Source of the DNA: Cryphonectria parasitica EP155
Lineage: Eukaryota; Ascomycota; Sordariomycetes; Diaporthales; Cryphonectriaceae
Length of the DNA stretch: 64,000 bases
Direction: 5' to 3'
NCBI RefSeq assembly: GCF_011745365.1
Contig: NW_024468910.1
Location: 3,252,068 to 3,316,067, forward strand
Shown: positions 15,579 to 26,007 of the stretch, one piece after another
How the letters are laid out: each line of letters starts with the position of its first letter
Position numbering within the stretch: the first letter of the stretch is position 1
The notes under the pieces: model-generated
Database searches by the model: none
What the model saw: only the letters and a program-made list of their open reading frames with translations
What the model was told of the DNA's origin: nothing
Position numbers and translations under genes: made by a program

Positions 15579-17102
15579 TTAATGGCCCCGGGCCGATGCT
15601 CTGAACAGCTTGACGACGTTGTCGTAATAACCACCAGTCCCACCATACTTGTACAACAGAGCGTAAATATCCAATTCCTCCTCGTTAGCAAGGCGCCGCC
15701 CTACCAGCGCCACATTCCGAGTCGATGGGATGCGCAACACCTCCTTCTCGACCTCCCAGCCGCAGTCCTCGGCGATCTCAGCAACCCACCCACAGAGCGA
15801 GTTGTAGGCCGAATGGGAGGCCATTTTGTCCTTCGGTGGAGGTGCCCGCCACCTGTCGCCACCGAGGTTATGGCTGCAACATGGTATCATAATGAACGGG
15901 CAACCCGACAGCCTCGCGAGAATTGGTGTCCATGGCGTCAGCTCATCGGCATGATTCGAGATAATGAAAGTACCCTCAGGAAAAATGCCATCGTGGGTCT
16001 GGCCCTCACTAATCTTGATTCCGCTGTTGTCCGTCGGCTTCGCGGTAACAGCAGGGAGCAAGACATGCGCCTTCAAGGAATCCTGGACGTGAAAGCCGCC
16101 GTCTAGGCTGCGGACGGAAACACTCGAGTTGTATTTGGCCCAAGATCTTCGCACTCTTGCATCAAATCCCCAGCCCGCGTAGTTCTCGCAATTTAGGATG
16201 TGGACGAGGAGGCCATTTCCACAACCGATATCGACGAAACCAGGAAAGTCAAGGTCCTTGTACATCTCCTTCCAGAGCTCGATCAGGAAGGCGGCGATGC
16301 AGAGGTCCTCAAAGACGTGTTTCGAAGGATCCGTCACCTCCTCCCAGCCTTCGACAAGAGATTTGGCATACTTTTGCTTGAGTGTGGCGTAGGTACTCTG
16401 CAGGGAGGCTTGTGGAACCAAGACATCGTGATGCACTCGTTTCTTGTAGCCAGCCACCTGGCCCTCACCGTGCTTGTGCAACACTCGGAGCAGATGCAGG
16501 GCCGTCCTGGTGAGCTTTTCGGTCCTGCTGCCTGAGTCAAAGAAGAGGTACTGCGTGGAGACAGTGCCCTTGCCCTCTGCTGGCCTCCAATCATGGAGAA
16601 AAGCTATACCTCTCACGGCTGGATGGTAAAAAGGGATGTCCTGCTCGGATCGTACATGTGGGAGATATATAATGAGAGACCTCTGGACACCTTCAGAGAT
16701 GGTGCCTTGGTAGAAGACGCAGCTCTGCTCCAGAGGCTTATCCCTAAGTTCATTCCGAGGGATCATCCTGCGGACGAGGAGCCTCTTGATCACCAGACCT
16801 TTGTACCCTGGTATCAACGGTTGAGGGCTTGAAGCGGAGGCTGGGCACTCGGAAACTTCTGAGACGACCCGATCGAGTAGAATGTCGGCCCTGAAGAGCC
16901 ATGATGAGTTGATGTTAGGATTCTTGATCAGATTCAACATGACCCTCTCGAAGATCTCAGCGTCGAAGTTACACTCGTCCCTGAACAGAGGCGTCCATCT
17001 GGGAGAGGGGCCATCCTGATTTTCATCCTCCTCGAATATCTGAACAGAGGCAGCAGCGGCCTGGTTCTCGGGCTGATTGAGATCGACAGGCGCAAAGGGC
17101 AT
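15579..17102 (-). CDS. TRM44: tRNA (uracil-2'-O)-methyltransferase Trm44
   Basis: SAM-dependent enzyme that makes 2'-O-methyluridine at position 44 of certain tRNA-Ser species in the cytosol. It is a single exon of 507 residues from the ATG at 17102. The Rossmann motif I is FVDIGCGNGLLV (about 289-300), followed by GWGFDARVRRSW, the family-typical acidic/aromatic loop. Downstream are ISNHADELTPW and FIMIPCCSHNLGGDR, which I recognise from the Trm44/DUF1613 family. Length fits fungal members (about 500-570). It is convergent with the dioxygenase gene (197 nt between stops) and divergent from eIF1. Antisense open frames over this locus are shadows. Confidence 0.92.
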   Translation of the reverse strand: MPFAPVDLNQPENQAAAASVQIFEEDENQDGPSPRWTPLFRDECNFDAEIFERVMLNLIKNPNINSSWLFRADILLDRVVSEVSECPASASSPQPLIPGYKGLVIKRLLVRRMIPRNELRDKPLEQSCVFYQGTISEGVQRSLIIYLPHVRSEQDIPFYHPAVRGIAFLHDWRPAEGKGTVSTQYLFFDSGSRTEKLTRTALHLLRVLHKHGEGQVAGYKKRVHHDVLVPQASLQSTYATLKQKYAKSLVEGWEEVTDPSKHVFEDLCIAAFLIELWKEMYKDLDFPGFVDIGCGNGLLVHILNCENYAGWGFDARVRRSWAKYNSSVSVRSLDGGFHVQDSLKAHVLLPAVTAKPTDNSGIKISEGQTHDGIFPEGTFIISNHADELTPWTPILARLSGCPFIMIPCCSHNLGGDRWRAPPPKDKMASHSAYNSLCGWVAEIAEDCGWEVEKEVLRIPSTRNVALVGRRLANEEELDIYALLYKYGGTGGYYDNVVKLFRASARGH

Positions 17103-17774
17103 ATCTTGACCACTTAGAGGGCAAGCAGCCGATGAGATGGCTGAGTGAGGGTGGGAAAGTCTTGTGTCTTTTCTTCTAGAATGTACGGAATGAGCGATCA
17201 GAAGATCGGGAGCAGGGCCTTTGGCTTCTAGGCCGATGCCAAGCAGGGTTCAGAGCCTGGACCATTGGTTGGGGGGCAGGGGGATAAATGGAGGGGCCGC
17301 TGCAAGCTTCAAGCCACCGCCTTCCTGCAGGGCATACGTGCTATCACAGCATAGGGCCTACTCTGTAATACAGTGGCACTGGCACCGCCCTAGGGTACTC
17401 AGCAATGGTACGTAGCACCGCAGTACGAAGGTAGCAGTTGCAGCAGCAGATGATTGGCGTGGCCGAGCACGGACCTCTCAGTGCCCACCACCCTCCCCTG
17501 CGTTAGTCACCCACTCGGGCACCCCGCTTCCTCGCCTCCTTGTGCGAACAATAAAACCGCGGAGCATCACACATCACGCATCTCTCTCTCTCCCTGTTCC
17601 CCCTCCTCCACACCAGCCCACCAACAACGACACCTGTCTTCCATCATCTCGAAACACCACGACTTACTACCCGATACAGGACTTCTACACAACACTCGCA
17701 GTCTCCATTCCTCCCAACAAATAAAACCTTATTTCCCATCAGTGAGACGTCGCTAGAGCCGTCCGTCGCTGCCT
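17103..17774. promoter_or_regulatory. Shared divergent promoter region of TRM44 and eIF1
   Basis: 672 bases separate the two start codons on opposite strands. There is a GATTGG (inverted CCAAT-type) at about 17452-17457 and a pyrimidine-rich leader at about 17578-17615 on the eIF1 side. Bidirectional control is inferred from the arrangement. Confidence 0.45.
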
Positions 17775-18657
17775 ATGTCAATCGAAAACAACAAGGACCT
17801 TGGTAAGGCTGAAAACGGTGCCCCGCCCTACGCCCAAGTCCTGTCGATGCTGACCTCACCTCCTCGTCTAGTCTCCTCCGCCGATGTGGCCGACGGTCAG
17901 ATAGGAAAGGAGCATCCGGCCCAGGTCGCTGAGGGAAACCTCAAAGACTCTGGCAAGAAACAGAAGTCATCCAAGGCCGACGATCAAGCCAAGAAACAGA
18001 AGTCAGCCAAGTCCGCCGACGCTGGTGAGGTCATCGAGAACCTTCGATCTTTTGGTAAGTTTCAAGAATACGGTTCCTCCCCAACCTTGTCGCTTTAGTA
18101 TACTATCAATGGTTAAGACCCTGACGCTGACCGCCTCTTACCGTGTGCAGATCCTTTCGCCGAGGTCGACGAAGACGGAGGTGAGGGCGAAAAGAAGGCG
18201 ACCAAGGCTGCTGAGAAGATCGAGATCCGTATCCAGCGTATGTTGCATGACTCCTTTTTTACCTATTCTGTTATCCATTCTTCTCACACAAGGAGTACAC
18301 GTCGCCGCCACACACGTGCGGCGTGGCTCCTCCCTCCTTTCTGCGAAATACAAAATGAAAGTGCAATAGCCCGCTGACAAAGGACCCGATGGTACAGAGC
18401 GCAATGGACGCAAGACCCTGACCACGGTTACGAACATTCCCAAGAAGTGGAACCTCAAGAAGATCTGTAAGCAGGCCAAGAAGCGGTACAACTGCAATGG
18501 CACCGTCATCGAAGATGAGGAGCACGGCCAGGTGATCCAGCTCCAGGGCGATCAGCGCAACAACATGCACGACTTCCTCTGCGGTGAAATCACCAACGAC
18601 GAGAAGACCACCGGCCTTGGCTTCGACAAGGAGATGGTCCGAGTCCACGGTTTCTAA
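17775..18657 (+). CDS. SUI1: Translation initiation factor eIF1 (SUI1), with phase-preserving alternative 5' exon
   Basis: Start-codon-selection factor of the 43S pre-initiation complex. The constant part is exons 18151-18237 and 18398-18657, encoding DPFAEVDEDG, then IRIQQRNGRKTLTTV, IQLQGDQR and the C-terminal VHGF hallmark. The first exon starts with ATG TCA ATC GAA AAC at 17775 (MSIEN, as in yeast eIF1). Two donors are both in phase 1: GTAAGG at 17803 and GTAAGT at 18055. Using 17803 directly to 18151 gives a canonical 124-residue eIF1. Retaining 17872-18054 as an exon (acceptor TAG at 17869-17871, branch-like GCTGAC near 17849) gives 185 residues. Leaving the 69-nt intron unspliced gives 208. 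The optional part is Lys/Ala-rich and ends VIENLRSF, echoing the canonical N-terminus. Which form is made is unknown. Confidence 0.93.
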
Positions 18658-19207
18658 GGGCCTTCATGTCATATTGGCTCCGCCCACGAACACGTCCGTG
18701 CGGGAATAGCTGGCCGTAGAGATACGGCCTGCACCGGTGACGAGGACACGTCTCGTCTTCTGCAGAAATATCTCGGGCTACACGAGACTGTTTATTTTTG
18801 GCTTGTCGAGCGTTACATGACATGATCCCACTTACCAATCGGTGGTGATCTCTGGACTTATCGCAAAGCGGACGTATCTTTGGAGGACAGTGTCAGGGAG
18901 CGAGTCTGACGATCACGCTTGACACCTATAGTAGGTGCAAACAGGCACTATGTCCCTTTTGTTAGTGAATTTGGGGGTAGATGAGAATCCACAGTCCCCT
19001 AAGGCAATGGCTATTATTCTTTCTCCTGATGACTTGCTGTATGTATGGCTGATCACACATCGTGAAGTCTAAAATCGTGAAGCTTAAAAAATCCATATAT
19101 TCTCTCCACGCAAATCGGGGTATCATGAGCAAAAAGCGAACGATATTTTCCAAGCAGAAAAATGACAAGGACGTAAAAGTTGTATATTTCCTCGGCCCCT
19201 CCTTTCA
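18658..19207. other. Convergent intergenic region, eIF1 and EOS1 3' ends
   Basis: 550 bases between the two stop codons. It probably holds both 3' untranslated regions. No further feature was seen. Confidence 0.5.
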
Positions 19208-20524
19208 TCAGGGTGCCACCGTGATATTCGCATACTTGGCCACCCAGACCACCACCTCTCCGCCACCCCTGAGAACCCGACAACCCAGCGCAACGAATGG
19301 CAGTTCGAGCCAGTCGGTCCTATCCCAATGCTGCTGTATGAGAAGAGCCACCATGCTAATATAGCTTGCCATAGAGAAGACACTGATGGAGGTGGACGTC
19401 TCTTTGCGGATGTTGATTTTGCGGTATGTGATATGGTATACTAGAGTAAGAGTCTGAAAGAGCGTGTGTCAGCGATCTTGTGAACATGTATTGTCTATTT
19501 CTCTTTGTCTGTATGCGTGTCTAGAACCCCTCCACCGTCGAAGGGGAGGGGGAGGGGGAACGGGAAGGCGGGCGAGGGAAAAAAGCTTTGGGAGAGAAGA
19601 GACGCACACTGGTAATTGTGATCCAGGTAGGAAGGAGGAGAAAAGGGTCCTGCGAGCTGCCGCTCAGATGGAGAGTCCATGACTGCAGGTAACCGTTGAG
19701 GGCAGATATGGAGACGAGGCGGAAGGCGGTTGCGGAGGGGGTGTAGTTGATGAGCCTAGGAGCAGAGAAAGTGCATTCACGATCAGTATCATTCTCTCGC
19801 TCTCTTTCTCTCTCTGTTTGGTTGGCACAGGGAAGAGGGACCAAAAACTCACCATCTGGACATGAGGTAGTCTGTAAAGTAGAATGAAAGATATCCCGAA
19901 CACCCACACTGTTTTATCAAGTTAGCCTAACCAGGCCTGTGTTTCACGATCCGGAAAAGAAGAACGAGGGTGGTTTAATACCCATATGATGGCCAGCATC
20001 AATTCCGTCAGCAACAACCTCTCCTCGCCCACGCCGCCACTGTCTTCCCCGAAAATCCCAGCCTGTCCATCCCCCGTCGCCGTCGTCGCAAACGTATGCA
20101 GCATGAGCAAGAAGCGGATCGTAAGCGGGAAGCCGAAGCCGATGGCTGGCAGGATGGACAGCAAGCGTAGAGAGAATAATATTGGATGCCAGTGTCTGGA
20201 GACGCCGAGGACGGCGGCCACGCGAGGCTGGAGGAAGGACGGTGTGGCTACCGGCTCGCCGTCGAGGGCACTATTGTCGTCGGTTCGCGGGAAGGAGGAG
20301 GGAGACGGTGAATGTGAGGACGAGGATGCATGTTTCGTGGTGGCGGTGAGGCGAGCGTGGGTGTGGGTAGAGATGGTATCCTCGAGAGACGCAGCAGTGG
20401 TTGCGGTGGTCTTAGTCGTGGAGGCATAGGACGGAGGGAAGGAGGACGGCAGGGTGTTCTTGCGTGTGCGCGGTGTGGGATAGGCGTTGGTCGACCAGGT
20501 CCGCGATCTGGTCGGGGCTGACAT
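19208..20524 (-). CDS. EOS1: Eos1-like ER membrane protein linked to N-glycosylation
   Basis: Polytopic ER protein; in yeast EOS1 is linked to N-glycosylation and oxidative-stress tolerance, biochemical role unclear. Exons 20524-19982, 19908-19853, 19755-19608 and 19453-19208 give 330 residues with phases closing. Residues 1-95 are Ser/Thr/Pro-rich and presumably cytosolic. The conserved core starts at LQPRVAAVLGVSRHWHPILF, followed by hydrophobic segments LRLLSILPAIGFGFPLTIRF, LLLTELMLAIIW and YLSFYFTDYLMSRW. Then come LINYTPSATAFRLVSI, LHLSGSSQDPFLLLPTW and ISVFSMASYISMVALLIQ. The NYTP and SGSSxDPxxLLPxW patterns are the family signatures. Exon 2 is only 56 nt. The donor of exon 3 is GTGCGT rather than the overlapping GTGTGC, chosen because only it keeps the frame into TLTLVYHIT. 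Confidence 0.88.
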
Positions 20525-21522
20525 CGCTCCCCGACGCTTGGGATCAGGGGTCCCGAGTCTTCAGCGACGGTCTTGTTCTACCGGCACGACATGTATGCCA
20601 CTCTTGCGCGCTGTTGGATGATATTTCTTCTTCTTCTTCTTGGGGGTCGCTTTCTGGGTAGGAGACGAAGGAAGAGGGTAAGACTTCCGGGGGGGGGGGG
20701 GTGCGAGAGCGAGACCCGTATTTCGAGAGATGAGGTCACGGCTCGGCTCTGGGATCGAAGCCTGATCGGTCTTTTCTTGAGAGCATGGCTACAAGCTCAT
20801 GAAAGGCGACCGGGCAGGTACGCAGGCAGGTAAGTTGTGACCAGAGTTTCTCCTATTAGATACAACCATCGTCGCATACCTCTTTCTGCTGTGCGACAAG
20901 ATCAGAATCGCGGGTTGATGTAACCAAGCCTGCATACTACAGCGAGAACGGCTACGCGTTTGGCCGTCGAAACCGGCCTCAGAAGCTCGCTGGTACGCTA
21001 CGGCGGTCTGGAGGGGTCTCACTGGGGAGAGGGGGCCGCCTGGAACCCTGTCCGTGCACGCGAGACAGAGCTTCAGCACGTGATCAAGTACGTACACTTG
21101 CTGTACCTGTACGCTGCCATTTTGTGTCTGCTGTGCCTCCAGTCTGCCTGGTCCTTTTCTCCCTCGCTTTTCTCATTATTGTTACTTCAACATACCCGCC
21201 ACGCATGCGTGGCTCTCATCATTCTATCATACGGTGTCAACTTACATGCAGTGGCTGTTTGCACCGGCGCGTTATTCATATCAGACAGCAGCTCGAGGCA
21301 ACTTCATACAGAAGAGACTAGCTGATCTGCGGTAGCATTTGAAGACAGCAGAGTGACGTTGATGTTACAGAGGCCAAACCCACCGGCAGAAAGTTTATGA
21401 AAAGTGAAAGCCGACAGCTGCAACCCCCGTCTCCGAAGAAGAAGAAGACAGAAACAAATTCCTTTCTATATTTGCTTTTGATAATCACACATTTGTTGCC
21501 GAAGTTTATTCTCACCAAATTA
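20525..21522. other. Intergenic, EOS1 promoter side
   Basis: Contains a 13-G run at 20689-20701 and no supported gene. It should include the EOS1 promoter and the 3' end of the Zn2Cys6 gene, both minus-strand. Confidence 0.45.
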
Positions 21523-23365
21523 TCACCCAGACTCATATACTGGTCCTCCCGACAAGCAGGACGTCCTTCGATACAATTCTTCGTGCGTGGACAAGCGGAG
21601 CGACAGCATTGTCTCGATCACGTTCAGCGTACCCAGGCACCACGCTGTCATCTCTTCCGACTCGGTTGACTGCCCCACGGCTCGCTCCCCAAGCCGCTGC
21701 CAAGCTCCAAAGGCTATCCTGAGCGCGGGGAGATGCGCAATTTGAGCGCAAGGGAGTGTCGAGTCGATCTGCATGCAATAGTCAGCACACATGGCAATGG
21801 CATGGGCGCTCTGAATGTCTGTCTCATAAGCGGCTGCGAGGCTGAGGGCAGAAGGAAGACGACCCGTATCCGCGAGCCTCTGAATACAGCCGCACAGGAT
21901 GACACGACCTGCCCAGAAAGTCACTATGAGCTGGTACAGCCGTGGAGACTGGAAGCGATACGAGTGAGTGACCAGGTGATCGTTGGCAACGGAGGGGACC
22001 ACCAAGATCCCCCCAGATCCCATCAACTCGCCGATCCACGCCTCTATGCTGCTCCCAAATAGCCGGCCGGCGAGGCTAGTAGCATCAGAGCGCAGGGCGA
22101 CGTCGTGTGGCTTTTGCTGGACCCGCCGGGTGAGGTGGACCAGCCGCGCAAGCTTTGTGAAGCCCTGCATAGTATCCTTCAGGGCTGCTGCGTATCCTGG
22201 CCATGTGTTGTCAGCGAATTGGGGCGCTGGCATGTCGGTCCACGCAGTCTTCTCGAAGGCCGATCTTTCTCCTCGAAACATAGCGGATGTGATCTGTCAG
22301 AGGCTGGCTGTCAATTTCCGTTCCCTCATCCCTTGATTGGTATTGTATAGATATTGGGCCAGGCGGGGTCTGCGTACCTCCGTAAAAAAGTGACCGTAGT
22401 ATATAGATTGAATTGTGTCATCATAACCGTGATTCTGTGAATATAGCCGGCGCAGAATATTCACAAGCCCTCCAACGTGGTACTGATGGTCGTGCGACTC
22501 AGGGTTGATAAGAATCTTGCGCAACGCTATCGTCAGTGTCCAGTACTCTTTACTTCCCATTCGAACAACTAAGCTTTCGTCACATACCTCGGCAATATAC
22601 AGGAGCTTCGTAGCTACCAATGCCATTCTGCTGTCGCTCTCCTGGTTGTCCTTGGCGAGAGACAGCCGGAGGACTCGCAGGGCGTTGATATTCGACTCAC
22701 TTGCCGTCGCAATATCTTCTTCTGCTCTGCTCGACAACGCTCTGGCCCCAGATACGATAGCGATCACCGCCGCATCCACGACATCGCCCCTGCCAATGTA
22801 TCTTTGCACAATATCCATCCAGTCACCCATACAGTACAACGATGACTCTCCAGAGGGCCCGCTCTCGAGATATGACAGCCAGAGGGACAGTAGTGACGCC
22901 TGATGCTCATTCGCTTGCGGCGATTCATCTCCACCCCCGTAGCGAACCTCTCCTCCGTGGCTGGACTTGTCTCTCTTGTTGGCGGGCACAAGGTTGAAAG
23001 TTTGCATCAAATTGTTGCCTGACTGCAAATTCTTGGATGATCTTAGACTGAGGACCATCTCTTGGTCTTTGGGTCTGTGCTTTCGGTCTGCGCCTTGTTT
23101 CGAGTCTCCCTTTCCCGAGGGAGAGGATGATGAAGGGCCTGAGCTTTCATGCTGATAATTGACGAATTTCGACACATGGCCGTAAGTATATTTGCAATCT
23201 CGCCTGACTTTCTTGCACGGACCGCAAGTCGGGTGAACCTCATCGCACTGAAATGAATGGACTGTTAGACTTTCTTGTTGCCCAAGATACTACCAGTATA
23301 CCAATCTAAGAACTCACCTTGACCTTGCGCTGCCTACAGCAGTCACACTTGCCGGCCTTGGTCAT
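21523..23365 (-). CDS. Zn2Cys6 binuclear-cluster transcription factor
   Basis: Predicted nuclear DNA-binding regulator, target unknown. Exons 23365-23318, 23247-22378 and 22293-21523 give 562 residues. The binuclear cluster is complete across the first intron: C7, C10, C17, C24, C27, C34, with basic residues RQRKVK between C10 and C17. A Ser/Lys-rich linker (about 45-105) precedes a helical region, LSLWLSYLESGPSGESSLYC onward, that resembles the fungal-specific domain of the PF11951 class. The C-terminal third is alpha-helical and rich in Ala and Leu. The 84-nt intron 22294-22377 contains an in-frame stop, so it must be spliced. The sequence just 5' of the ATG stays open behind a good acceptor (TTGTTATAG at 23403-23411), so a further upstream coding exon is possible. 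No metabolic cluster flanks it. Confidence 0.88.
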
Positions 23366-25993
23366 CTTCTGAAGCTGGACAGTTTCTCCTGGCGTAAAAT
23401 CTATAACAAAATAAGTGAATACATCCGTGCTCTCACGCTTTTCTTAGTCAAGGACGATAGTTGAGAGAAATCGGCGTCCGAGTTTGCGAATGAAGCCATG
23501 AGAACTTCATTCCCTCCAGCTCGCCGGAGTAGGAGGCCTTTATCTCATCGCGACCAGACACGAGACAACCTGGCCACACGAAATGCGACGTGCCAGGCCC
23601 AACAATGCCATGAAGCTCACATAAACCTTCGGCGCTTCTATCGTGCAACGGACGGACATTGCTGAACACACCCCACAACGCATCGACCGCATCCTCCAGC
23701 ATGTCTCCTCCCCCACGACACGAATGGTGGGAGTACGGAGTTCATACTGCCTTCCCTTACACATGTCTGCCCCGTATGCTAGGGCTGAGCGGCGCCTCTC
23801 CAAGACTGAAAGAGCCAGTCGTTGAACTCATGAGCCCTGGCAGGAAAGTCTGGGCTACTAAGCCCTCGGTGCTCCTTCAAAGACGCTGACTTTGAGTTCC
23901 TGGATGTGGGTCCCGCTTCCGTCGCAGTTCAGTTCCGAAAAGAGTAATTCAGTTTAGTTTACTTTTCAATCGTTCGGCCGCCGCCGTCAGATCTTTAACA
24001 TCCCAGAAATTCGGTCTCATCCTACCGCTGCAGTGGTGATGACCCCTGCTGACAGCTGATGAGGGCGCAGGTTTGCCCTTGCAGGTTGGCTGATTCCCGC
24101 TCGGTATTCACAGCGCTATCTGACCAGACGACAAAACCGTTGTGGATATTACGAGATGTGTGTGTGTCTTTTCGAGATAGCGTCTTGGAAGAATGCCTTT
24201 CCCGAGGACTTGGTCGCGTGGCAGCAGGGGTAGGAACCGAGATTGACCCGTCCCCCCGGTTACAAGTGAGGCTGTATATATCGAGGGTCACGGCGATAGC
24301 TTCTCTTGATTACGAGATCACCCTGTTGGCCCCCAACACAGCCGCCCTGCCCTTTGCGAACTCCCCACGCTGCGCTGCGAACGCTGCACTGCCACAGGAC
24401 TAGCCACTTCGTATCGATTACTCACCCGAAATGCAAATTGCGATAATGGCATTGAAGCAGATCATAGTGAATGCCTCGTTCTTAGGATCGGTAATTGCTT
24501 AGAAATTCATCTTTATACTATCGAATAGGTAATCAGCGCTCTTGAAGTTTCGCTAATACTCATCACACATGTGCTACTAGGCCTTGCAAGTAATGAATGA
24601 GTCTATTGCTCTGTGATTTGTATCGTCACTGTGGCTCAGGATTATTGCCTCCCGAGCTTAATACCTAAGAAGAATCTCCCCTCCATTCTACGTATAGACA
24701 ATGATGTACACATGGGCGTGCTTTTCTGTACGTACTAGAGAGGCTATGCCTTGGTCAGGGCATGATACTTCAACTAAACAAATCTCGATGAGACTGATCC
24801 TTACAGAGAACCTGGACAGGGAAGTTATCAAACAACCTTCGTGACCCTCCACAAGACACTGTGCATCAGTGCAGATCTTGGGGGGAAATGCCTTTCCATC
24901 AACAACTGTCACATGGAGCGGCCTTGGCGAACACTGGGATGTTTGGCGCCGTATCTCGCCCAAAAGCAGACTTGACATGATTCCTTTAACGCCTAAAGCT
25001 GAAGCGAGTCTCTGACTACAGTACGATGTTGGCGTGGTCTATATTCAGTCGAAGACGGACAATTGCTTGGCAGTCATCGCTTGGACGAGATCCTCCTCGT
25101 TAGTTAAAGGACGCAATGCATACATACTTACCCAGCACCACATTACGTGGGTGGCAAAGAGCAAGTGCACCAATCTTGGACTGAATATCAGGGACTCTCA
25201 ACTGGCCCCGATCGTAGGAAATTTGCCACTCTATTCTCGGACAGTATTCATCGTTAGGGATAGGCAATGAGCTGAACTACGCGATGGCGGTCAATACGTG
25301 ATAGTGGACCACAGGGTTCATTCGTTACGGGCCTCTAATAGAGGCCAACCATATTGAGTCTACCCCAAATGGTTGTAAATATCCATACGTTATTGGTCAG
25401 TTCACAGTCTCGAGCCCGTGCGGAAATATGTAACTCTCACCATATTAGGCAAACAAATGCGATAAAACATGGGGTCAGCCCTGCGAATTGTGCCCAGTCC
25501 TAAGCGCCGTAGGTTGTGAATGCTCTAGCTTTTTGGAGAATCAGACGGCCTCCTGCTGCCCGCATCGTATTAGGAGAATGATGTTGAACACCCATTTCCC
25601 CGCCCTCCCTTTTGCTTCTTCTTGGTGTATGTTATTCTAGGAGAGGGGGGGGGGGAGGGCAATACAACTTCCTTATCAACGTCCAGTGTTTGGCACGAAA
25701 TTCCATAAGGGAAGCCCTTCCCCTAGTCGAAATATCCCCATGTAAAGCTCGCCGATACGGTGAACTGGAACAGAAACAGTATCATTCGATTAGATATCCC
25801 TTACTTATCACAAATAGGTTTAGACAGCATTTGAGGTCGACGAGCACGTGGCTTCGAATATCGTGAAACTTGGAACCCAAGCTTACACTGCATGCGCCTG
25901 TCGCACAATAAACTGTCCACAGGTGCCAAAGTGAAACACATTTGGTCAGCCCTCGCATTCTCACCCACGTGGTTTTCCTAGAATGGAGAAGAA

Positions 25994-26007
25994 GGGGGGG
26001 GGGGGGG
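25994..26007. repeat. Poly-G run (14)
   Basis: Uninterrupted 14-G tract, the longest in the gene-poor region. Confidence 0.95.
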
